NCBI RefSeq assembly: GCF_013409995.1
Contig: NZ_JACCBX010000013.1
Coordinates: 1 to 64,000 of the forward strand
Source: Neobacillus driksii
GTDB taxonomy: Bacteria; Bacillota; Bacilli; Bacillales; Cytobacillaceae
Direction: 5' to 3'
Length of the DNA: 64,000 nt
This document shows, piece by piece, positions 16,646 to 23,377 of the stretch. Position 1 is the stretch's first letter, and each line of letters begins with the position of its first letter. The translations under genes were made by a program, and so were the position numbers. A model generated the notes under the pieces. The model did not search any database. It was not told the origin of the DNA and saw nothing but the letters and a program-made list of their open reading frames with translations.

Positions 16646-17647
16646 TTAACGAGATTCTTGCTTTGTACGTCCTAACGAAGATTTGAGGTCCTGAGGTTCC
16701 TGCATGGTTAAAAATTTCGTCGGATTGTGTACTAACAGTTGTTCAATAACTTCTTCACCCACACCAGCTTTACGAAGATCCGGTAAGAATTCTTCGAACA
16801 AGTAGTTTACTGAATGCCCTTTTAATCCTGGCCAGCCTAGGGCACAACAGTTTGCATCTGCTGAAATAAGTGCTACGTCAACAAAACCTTTATCAAGGAA
16901 ACGAAGGAAATGCTCTACGCGATCTTGACGAGGACGTGACCAATATGGCGCACCTTCCATCTCGCTGTCATAGCCGATTGTATCGAAGCCTACCCATCCG
17001 CCATGTTCTGCAATCAACGTATCCCGGTCTTCATTGAGATAACCGCCATCGTCAGCATGACCCATAAGTACACGATCAAGCGGTAAGCCCTCTTCATCGA
17101 AGATGGCAATTGCAGTTTCTGCATCCACGCATAGATGTGTAATGATAGGAACTCTTGTTTTTAGTGCTGCTCGTGCAGCTGCGCGATAAATGCGTTTATC
17201 AAGTTCACTTAATTTTCCACCACGGCTTACGCCTACTTTGATAGCACCCGCCTTGGCACCCGTACCGTCAATACCAACCGTAATTTCATGGATGAATAAA
17301 TCCATCAGATAATCCACTGACTTTTCACGAAAATATGGAAGTGCTGAGTCTCCTGCAACAAAGCCTGTAACAGCAATAATATGGACTCCTGTTCTACGTG
17401 AAAGCACTTGGAAGTATTCAACATCGCGCCCGTTTCCGATTCCTGTACAATCTACAAATGTTTTTCCGCCATGTTCACGAAAGCGGCGTAATTTTTCAAT
17501 TGTTACTTCAAACGCTTCTTCAGGCTTTTTCCACCATTGTGTATCTAAATCACATCCTGGCAGACCGAATCCAATATGCTCGTGAACTGCTATAATCCCT
17601 AAATCTTCTGTTGCGACAGGGCCTAGAACTGTATTTACCTTACCCAT
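16646..17647 (-). CDS. Phosphotriesterase-family metal hydrolase (intact site)
   Basis: 333 residues, a TIM-barrel amidohydrolase of the phosphotriesterase/lactonase family (PF02126). All six metal ligands can be placed: H22 and H24 in VHEH, bridging lysine K137 in AIKVG, H171 in ITHLC, H197 in MGHADD and D264 in ISADAN. Family members hydrolyse phosphotriesters, lactones or amides. No signal peptide. It follows a degenerate paralogue by 21 bases in the same operon. A lactone-hydrolysing step in the pathway is an inference. Confidence 0.92.
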   Translation of the reverse strand: MGKVNTVLGPVATEDLGIIAVHEHIGFGLPGCDLDTQWWKKPEEAFEVTIEKLRRFREHGGKTFVDCTGIGNGRDVEYFQVLSRRTGVHIIAVTGFVAGDSALPYFREKSVDYLMDLFIHEITVGIDGTGAKAGAIKVGVSRGGKLSELDKRIYRAAARAALKTRVPIITHLCVDAETAIAIFDEEGLPLDRVLMGHADDGGYLNEDRDTLIAEHGGWVGFDTIGYDSEMEGAPYWSRPRQDRVEHFLRFLDKGFVDVALISADANCCALGWPGLKGHSVNYLFEEFLPDLRKAGVGEEVIEQLLVHNPTKFLTMQEPQDLKSSLGRTKQESR

Positions 17648-17668
17648 CTATTTATTCACTCCTCACGT

Positions 17669-18709
17669 TTATTTTTGCTCTGCTACTACAAATGAACCTT
17701 TTTCCGCAGCTGCTGATGGACCAAAAGTAAGCACACGTTGTGGGTTATCTTCCAAAAGAATACGAACTTGTTTGTCCGTCACACCTGCTTTGCGTAACAT
17801 TGGTACGAATTTTGTCAGCAAATATTCATAGCTGATTTCTTTCGCTTCATGTCCTTTTGCCACACCGACTGCATTTGTTGAGATTAATAAGCGATTGCCA
17901 AGACCTTCATTAAATAGTTCGACAATTAATTGAACACGTTGTTCATCGTTCACATAGCCTTCGTATTTAGCCCAGCCAACATGATCTAATGCTACATATG
18001 CACCCCGACGAGCAATAGCGAATGCTTCCCTGCGTTCAACTGCATCAAGACGGTCAAGACCTCCGAGGATAACACGGTTTGGTTCAATGCCTTCACCTAG
18101 CAAAAGTTCTAAATCACTAACCCCATCTGCACCATACTGAACTGAAACTGGTACCCCTGTAGTGAGAGCAGCTTGTGCAGATCCACGGAATAGATTGGTT
18201 TCTTTTTCTGTAATACCGTTACGACTTGCGATTGATGTCACTAAGCCTGCTAGACCTGAACGTTCAATACGTGGTACTACGATGCCTTCTGTCACTTCTT
18301 TTGCGAACAAATCAGCAAATTGTTCTGCTGACCAAGGGGTAGGAGGATTTTTTTGCGGAGTAACAAAGTAACCGCTTAACATTGGCTCCGGTCCTAATCC
18401 TGTTGACGCTATGATATGTACACCTGTCGTTTTCGAAACTGTTTCATAAAGTTTCACATCACGACCATGGAACATTCCCGTACGATCGACAATGGTTTTT
18501 CCACCGTGTCTGCGGAATTCAGTAAGCTTTCTTTTTAAAACCTCAAATATCTCGCTTTTGTCCATATTCATCTCAGGGGCATATTCCGCACCAGGCACTA
18601 CAGAAAGAAGTGATTCATGAATGAGGACAACACCTAATTCATCTGCTGGCACTAGTCCAAGGACCGTCCGAACAACACCTGAATTTTTTTCTTGTAAATT
18701 TTCTAGCAT
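17669..18709 (-). CDS. Degenerate phosphotriesterase paralogue (probable pseudoenzyme)
   Basis: 346 residues from the ATG at 18709, chosen because AGGAGG lies seven bases upstream; an in-frame ATG at 18727 precedes the ribosome site. It aligns along its whole length with the intact PTE encoded next, sharing RRHGGKT, DRTG, GRDV, GVHII and the C-terminal RKAGV..NPQRVLTF. Five of six metal ligands are replaced: H31 is kept, but the second His is S33, the carboxylated Lys T158, and the remaining ligands Q191, G217 and N279. The reading frame is open and unfrayed, so it seems maintained for a non-catalytic task, perhaps as a partner of the intact enzyme. It is the first gene of the cluster. Confidence 0.88.
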   Translation of the reverse strand: MLENLQEKNSGVVRTVLGLVPADELGVVLIHESLLSVVPGAEYAPEMNMDKSEIFEVLKRKLTEFRRHGGKTIVDRTGMFHGRDVKLYETVSKTTGVHIIASTGLGPEPMLSGYFVTPQKNPPTPWSAEQFADLFAKEVTEGIVVPRIERSGLAGLVTSIASRNGITEKETNLFRGSAQAALTTGVPVSVQYGADGVSDLELLLGEGIEPNRVILGGLDRLDAVERREAFAIARRGAYVALDHVGWAKYEGYVNDEQRVQLIVELFNEGLGNRLLISTNAVGVAKGHEAKEISYEYLLTKFVPMLRKAGVTDKQVRILLEDNPQRVLTFGPSAAAEKGSFVVAEQK

Positions 18710-18771
18710 TGTAAAACCTCCTATCATTAATAGTTTCTCACCTTAGAGGTAATGATTGATAACAAAAACAG

Positions 18772-18850
18772 ACCGGTCGGTTTAATAATTAGAAGCCTTC
18801 TTCTGCTTCTATTAAAAAACAAAAAAACAACTCCATACAGACCGGTTGGT
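18772..18850. promoter_or_regulatory. Two TetR-type operator-like palindromes before the catabolic operon
   Basis: ACCGGTCGGT (18772-18781) and ACCGGTTGGT (18841-18850) lie 69 bases apart, both preceded by CAG. The ACCG-nn-CGGT core, flanked as AGACCGnnCGGT, resembles the operators of the LmrA/YxaF TetR group, and the adjacent tetR gene belongs to that group by sequence. Related ACCT/AGGT palindromes occur at 18737-18752 (before the first operon gene) and at 19736-19745 (before tetR). Repression of the operon by the TetR protein is inferred. Confidence 0.6.
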
Positions 18851-19019
18851 CCAATAGGACAAAAAATAAAAAAACACCTTTTGAAATGGAAGAAGTTAAA
18901 ATGAAAAAACTTCTATAATACCATTTTTTAATGTAATCGCTTTCTATGCTGATAATAAAGCAAATTAATCTAAGGTATTAATAAGATATTATAATATTGT
19001 TATACCAAAGTCAAACAAT

Positions 19020-19152
19020 TTGTAAAAATCTAAATTCGTATACTATAAAGCATCGAATTGATTAAGAAATGTATTCTTGGCAATGCAGAAAGCAGTGTGA
19101 TTGTATACGCAACAAAACATAGAACAAATCTATGTTAGTTGCGTATTTTTTT
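19020..19152 (+). ncRNA. Candidate small transcript ending in a plus-strand terminator
   Basis: A strong terminator points right: ATACGCAAC (19105-19113) and GTTGCGTAT (19138-19146), with an inner ACATAG/CTATGT stem, then seven T (19146-19152). No plus-strand gene precedes it. A promoter-like TTGTAA (19020-19025), 18-base spacer and TATAAA (19044-19049) lies upstream, giving a possible RNA of about 100 bases. It contains a 17-codon frame from 19069 without a good ribosome site. The elements are seen; the RNA is inferred. Confidence 0.35.
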
Positions 19153-19159
19153 ATTAATA

Positions 19160-19714
19160 CTAGTTAAATAGGTCAGATAATACATGAGAAATTATCTTTA
19201 GTGGATTGCTTGATTTCTGGGTTAAACAAAGTATTATTGCACCTTCAATAGAAGCATTCATCATTACTGCGATTGAATTGGCTTTTTCTTTCGAAAATCC
19301 ATCTGACTCTAACTTGCTCACATATATCGTTTGCATCTTTAAGTAAAGGTCCGAACACACATCTCGGACTGGATCAGTCAGCGACCCCATTTCACTAACG
19401 ATGCTGGTAATTGTAGACCCAGAAATCGTACCTTCTTGTTCAAAGTTGGAAACTAGTATATCAATCATTGCTTTTGTGGCTTCTTTAGTAGTTGGAGATT
19501 GTTTAAAAATATCCTGAATATGGGTAGTAATTACTTCACTTATCGACTGAAGACAAGCTATCAGTAATTCTTCTTTTCCATTAGGAAAGTGGTGATAAAA
19601 CGAACCCTTTGAAACATTACACGCCTTTATGATTTCGGTTACTCCTACACCCTTATACCCTTTTTGCTGGAAAAGCGGTATTGAAATGTCGATTATCTGT
19701 AATTTTGTATCCAT
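19160..19714 (-). CDS. TetR-family repressor, LmrA/YxaF type
   Basis: 184 residues. The N-terminal TetR helix-turn-helix (about 5-50) reads LFQQKGYKGVGVTEIIKAC and SKGSFYHHFPNGKEELL, strongly like B. subtilis LmrA/YxaF, which bind flavonoids and regulate drug efflux and a quercetin dioxygenase. The C-terminal half is a ligand-binding domain. It stands upstream of, and on the same strand as, the catabolic operon, whose leader carries AGACCGnnCGGT-like sites fitting this regulator type. The stem-loop after its stop lacks a T run in this direction, so its transcript may read on toward the operon. Start: ATG after GGAG. Confidence 0.9.
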   Translation of the reverse strand: MDTKLQIIDISIPLFQQKGYKGVGVTEIIKACNVSKGSFYHHFPNGKEELLIACLQSISEVITTHIQDIFKQSPTTKEATKAMIDILVSNFEQEGTISGSTITSIVSEMGSLTDPVRDVCSDLYLKMQTIYVSKLESDGFSKEKANSIAVMMNASIEGAIILCLTQKSSNPLKIISHVLSDLFN

Positions 19715-19843
19715 TTAATAGAAAAACTCCTTCATACCTAGAGGTCTTTTTATTACTATAGAAATAAATTTTCCATTTTTCAAGAATTTCAATATAATTG
19801 TTTACAACACTGCTATGATTAAATAGGGTTTAGGAGGTTTGAT

Positions 19844-20614
19844 ATGGAAGTAATTAAAAAAGGAACGACGATCCAATCATTAGAAGTAGGGATGAGCATT
19901 ATAGAAATAATCGCCAAACAAGGCAGACCGTTAAGATTTTCTGAGATTCAGGAATTAACACAGATTACCAAAAGTAATCTTTATAAATATTTGAATACAT
20001 TCACGCAATTAGGCGTTCTCTATCGTAACAAGGATACTGGAGAATATGTATTGGGAAGCAAGTTAATTGAATATGGGATGGCAGCAGTAGATCAAGAAAA
20101 TGTAATCGATCGAATCTCACCTTTTCTAAATGAAATAAACGGAAAGAGTTCGAGTACCGTTTTATTTTCGACCTGGACTCAAAATGGTCCAATGATTGTT
20201 AAAGATTTTAATAACAATCGAGGGCTTAATATTGGTGCTCAAATTGGAACCTTTCTTCCTATTCGATCTGCGACAGGCAAGGTATTTTTGGCCTTCATGG
20301 AAGAACAAAAGATTCGGGAGTGGAAAGTAAAGGAATTCATGCAGATTTCTCCAGATAAAATCAGTCAGCTTGAGGCGGAATGCGATTCCATCCGGGAGAA
20401 AGAAATTGCCTTTGCCAGGGAACCGCTGGTCCCATCCGTGTCTTCCGTTGCCATTCCGATTTTAAACTATAAGAAAAACCTCCTTGGAGCTGTAACGGTT
20501 GTAGGCTTTTCTGAGTTTATCCCACAAAATGAAGACAATGAAATATCTCGTTATTTATTAGATATTAGCAAAGAAATTTCTGGTAGTTTCGGATATAGGT
20601 CCAAGGAGTTATAA
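19844..20614 (+). CDS. IclR-family transcriptional regulator
   Basis: 256 residues: a winged helix-turn-helix (about 10-70, with LRFSEIQEL and TKSNLYKYLNTF) and the IclR effector-binding domain (about 80-250, with RSATGKVFLAF and VPSVSSVAIPIL). IclR proteins commonly control aromatic degradation and acetate metabolism in response to pathway intermediates. It is divergent from tetR with 130 bases between starts and marks the right end of the accessory block. TAGGAGG precedes the start by six bases. Confidence 0.92.
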   Translation: MEVIKKGTTIQSLEVGMSIIEIIAKQGRPLRFSEIQELTQITKSNLYKYLNTFTQLGVLYRNKDTGEYVLGSKLIEYGMAAVDQENVIDRISPFLNEINGKSSSTVLFSTWTQNGPMIVKDFNNNRGLNIGAQIGTFLPIRSATGKVFLAFMEEQKIREWKVKEFMQISPDKISQLEAECDSIREKEIAFAREPLVPSVSSVAIPILNYKKNLLGAVTVVGFSEFIPQNEDNEISRYLLDISKEISGSFGYRSKEL

Positions 20615-20627
20615 GAATAATATTAAC

Positions 20628-20657
20628 AAAAAGCGAGGGAGCTCCCCCGCTTTTTTT
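20628..20657. terminator. Terminator between iclR-type gene and bcp
   Basis: AAAAAGCG..GGGAGCTCCC..CGCTTTTTTT forms a GC-rich hairpin with A and T flanks usable from both directions. Convergent genes end at 20614 and 20666. Confidence 0.85.
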
Positions 20658-20665
20658 CCTGACTA

Positions 20666-21136
20666 TTATGCTAAATTTTCTTTTACATACTGCAAAGCTT
20701 CTTCCACATGCCCTTTAACTTTAACTTTTCGCCACTCTTTTGCTATTTTACCTTCTTTATCAATGACAAATGTAGATCTTTCAATTCCCATATACTCTTT
20801 ACCAAAATTCTTCTTTAATTTCCAAACCTCATACAATTCAGAAACTCTTGTGTTTTCATCAAATAAAAGTAAGAAAGGTAAGTTGTACTTATCTATAAAC
20901 TTTTCATGTTTTTCTATTGGGTCGGGGCTGACGCCAATAATTACACAGTCTAACTGTGAAAAGTCACCGTGATAATCCCTAAAATCACATGCTTGGGTCG
21001 TACAGCCTGGTGTCATATCCTTTGGATAAAAATACAAAACAACATTTTTGCCTTTAAAATCTGACAACTTTACTTTTTCACCATTGCTAGCTAACAATTC
21101 AAAATCAGGAGCTTGTTTGCCTACATCAACTGTCAT
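20666..21136 (-). CDS. bcp: Thioredoxin-dependent peroxiredoxin (Bcp/PrxQ)
   Basis: 156 residues, thioredoxin fold. PGCTTQAC carries the peroxidatic C45 and the resolving C50 of the atypical 2-Cys Bcp/PrxQ class, with the conserved YFYPKD just before. It reduces hydroperoxides using thioredoxin. It corresponds to ygaF of B. subtilis, which lies beside perR there; here an 18-kb block separates the two. The start follows GAGGTGATG. Confidence 0.95.
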   Translation of the reverse strand: MTVDVGKQAPDFELLASNGEKVKLSDFKGKNVVLYFYPKDMTPGCTTQACDFRDYHGDFSQLDCVIIGVSPDPIEKHEKFIDKYNLPFLLLFDENTRVSELYEVWKLKKNFGKEYMGIERSTFVIDKEGKIAKEWRKVKVKGHVEEALQYVKENLA

Positions 21137-21202
21137 ATCTTACATCACCTCATGGAAAATATACTCTTCCATAAGCCTAACCAAACAGGATTAACAATAC
21201 AA

Positions 21203-21607
21203 CTATTTAATTTCATTAACTTCACGGTCCATCAATGCACGAGCAACAAATGCTGCTGGCATGGTATAGCCAATTAAAGCTTCCACTACTGCGACCATCC
21301 TTCCTAAGCCGTGTGGAATTACATCTCCATTCCCAACAGAAAATAATGTCATTGCACTAAAATAAAAGCTTGTTTCGAACAAGTTATAGTTGTTTTCATC
21401 ATTTACTTCCACAAGTAATGAGATTCCTTTTAATTCAAACAATAAATAGATCAGTCCAAATCCGAGAATAACAGTTAAGTAGATAGAACCCAAAAAAAGA
21501 GCATTTTCAATTGAAACAAACTTTCCTTTTATGGTGTTAGGAATAAACAACGTCCTGATACTCATAAAAATACAAAAGATTACGATTGGTAATAAAAAAT
21601 AAAACAT
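21203..21607 (-). CDS. Small potassium-channel-like membrane protein with altered filter
   Basis: 134 residues. An N-terminal helix (about 2-20), a second helix (about 36-58), a pore-helix region (about 76-90), the filter-like sequence SVGNGD (S90 to D95) and a last helix (about 103-125) make a two-pore-helix channel layout. The canonical K+ filter is TVGYGD, so the tyrosine is replaced by asparagine, which may change selectivity. No regulatory domain follows. Annotated relatives in Bacillus are called ion channel family proteins; the ion carried is unknown. Confidence 0.78.
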   Translation of the reverse strand: MFYFLLPIVIFCIFMSIRTLFIPNTIKGKFVSIENALFLGSIYLTVILGFGLIYLLFELKGISLLVEVNDENNYNLFETSFYFSAMTLFSVGNGDVIPHGLGRMVAVVEALIGYTMPAAFVARALMDREVNEIK

Positions 21608-21781
21608 CAGCGGACACCTCGGGTAGAGTCAGTTAGTCTAATTCTATGCCTGCTTGGACAATAAAATATCAACAATCCTTATAAAAAAGGCGAACCGTAA
21701 AATTTTTCAAAAGTAAAACAAATAAAAGTCGAATAAAAAAGTGCTATTATAGGAAGGAATCCATTTCAAGGAGGAAAAGAA

Positions 21782-23077
21782 ATGCAATTTACAAATTCTG
21801 AACGAATACATAATGAAGCGTTAGAACATATTGTTGGCGGTGTAAACAGCCCCTCTCGTTCTTACAAGGCAGTTGGCGGCGGTGCCCCAGTGGTAATGGA
21901 GCGTGCTCAAGGAGCCTATTTTTGGGATGTCGACGGCAATCAATATATCGATTTTCTAGCTGCTTACGGGCCAATTATTACAGGGCATGCTCATCCCCAT
22001 ATAACAGAAGCGATAAAAAAGGCTGCCGAAAGCGGAGTACTTTATGGCACGCCTACCCCGCATGAGGTAAAATTTGCAAAAATGCTAAAGGAAGCTATGC
22101 CATTCTTAGAAAAAGTTCGTTTTGTGAATTCAGGTACAGAAGCAGTCATGACAACGATTCGGGTTGCACGCGCCTATACAGGCAGAGATAAGATTATTAA
22201 GTTTGCTGGCTGTTATCATGGTCACTCTGACCTTGTTTTGGTTGCTGCCGGGTCAGGTCCATCAACCCTTGGGACCCCTGATTCAGCAGGAGTTCCAAAG
22301 AGTATCGCCCAAGAAGTGATTACCGTTCCTTTTAATGATATCGAACCTTTTAAAGAAGCATTAGAAAAATGGGGAGACCAAATTGCAGGTGTTCTAGTGG
22401 AACCGATTGTTGGAAACTTTGGGATTGTTGAGCCAAAACCTGGTTTCCTACAACAGGTCAACGACCTTACCCATGCAGCGGGTGCGCTTGTCATCTATGA
22501 TGAAGTCATTACAGCTTTCCGCTTTATGTATGGAGGAGCACAGGATTTATTAGGTATCCAGCCTGATTTAACAGCTCTAGGGAAAATTATTGGCGGCGGT
22601 CTGCCGATTGGAGCCTATGGCGGACGCAAAGAAATTATGGAGAAAGTGGCACCACTTGGACCTGCCTATCAAGCGGGAACAATGGCTGGAAACCCAGCTT
22701 CCATTCTTTCGGGGATTGCCTGTCTCGAGGTCCTAAAGCAAGAGGGAGTTTATGAGTACCTTGACCGTTTAGGTGCCATGCTTGAACAAGGAATTCTAGA
22801 AGCGGCGAAAGAACATGATATTCAAATTACCATCAATCGTTTGAAGGGTGCGCTTACAGTTTATTTTACAAATGAAAAAATTGAAAACTATGAGCAAGCA
22901 GAAAATACAGACGGTGAAATGTTCGGAAAGTTTTTCAAATTAATGCTGCAACAAGGAATCAATCTTGCACCATCTAAATATGAAGCATGGTTCTTAACCA
23001 TTGCTCATACAGAAGACGACATTGAGGCTACACTTCATGCAGTAAATAATGCATTTTCTCTACTTAAGAACGAATAA
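21782..23077 (+). CDS. hemL: Glutamate-1-semialdehyde 2,1-aminomutase (HemL2/GsaB)
   Basis: 431 residues, PLP-dependent class III aminotransferase fold. It converts glutamate-1-semialdehyde to 5-aminolevulinate for tetrapyrrole synthesis. The Schiff-base lysine is K268 in TALGKIIGGG; the GTEAVM, CYHGHSD and YDEVITAFR motifs are typical. Its position beside bcp and ygaE matches gsaB, the second HemL of B. subtilis, rather than the hemAXCDBL operon copy. AAGGAGG lies seven bases before the ATG. Confidence 0.95.
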   Translation: MQFTNSERIHNEALEHIVGGVNSPSRSYKAVGGGAPVVMERAQGAYFWDVDGNQYIDFLAAYGPIITGHAHPHITEAIKKAAESGVLYGTPTPHEVKFAKMLKEAMPFLEKVRFVNSGTEAVMTTIRVARAYTGRDKIIKFAGCYHGHSDLVLVAAGSGPSTLGTPDSAGVPKSIAQEVITVPFNDIEPFKEALEKWGDQIAGVLVEPIVGNFGIVEPKPGFLQQVNDLTHAAGALVIYDEVITAFRFMYGGAQDLLGIQPDLTALGKIIGGGLPIGAYGGRKEIMEKVAPLGPAYQAGTMAGNPASILSGIACLEVLKQEGVYEYLDRLGAMLEQGILEAAKEHDIQITINRLKGALTVYFTNEKIENYEQAENTDGEMFGKFFKLMLQQGINLAPSKYEAWFLTIAHTEDDIEATLHAVNNAFSLLKNE

Positions 23078-23097
23078 ATATACATTTTTCATGCACT

Positions 23098-23122
23098 AAA
23101 AGAGAGTGGTTAACACTCTCTT
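23098..23122 (+). terminator. hemL terminator
   Basis: AAAGAGAGTG-GTTAA-CACTCTCTTT followed by ATTTTGTT, 20 bases after the hemL stop. Confidence 0.85.
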
Positions 23123-23332
23123 TATTTTGTTATCTACCTTTGGAAACGTTTACATTATCACTTTCCTTTACTTTCCATCGCGAAATTTTCCCTGAATTTT
23201 CTATCCACATTCTTGTATATTTATTTGATTTCTGAAAATTCTTATGATAATATTAATTTATTATTCTTAAAACAAATTTTTCTATTGGCCTGTGCTTTAT
23301 TTGTCATAATTTCTCACATTAAAAAGATAAAT

Positions 23333-23377
23333 AGGAGGTGAAGCGGCTTTAGAGGATCTCCGCTGAAGCCAATTTAT
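23333..23377 (+). promoter_or_regulatory. gltA leader: distant ribosome site and hairpin
   Basis: The only good Shine-Dalgarno, AGGAGGTG (23333-23340), is 37 bases before the ATG at 23378. Between them AGCGG (23342-23346) can pair with CCGCT (23360-23364), and alternatively GGCTT (23345-23349) with AAGCC (23366-23370). Folding the first stem would bring the ribosome site to about 15 bases from the start. Confidence 0.45.

Noticed and set aside
19069..19122. Cys-rich 17-residue microprotein frame
   Set aside because: No adequate ribosome site and too short to support from sequence alone; kept only as a note in the small-RNA finding.
23123..23332. Glutamine riboswitch or T-box before gltA
   Set aside because: No T-box motif or glutamine-aptamer-like core could be seen in this AT-rich leader.
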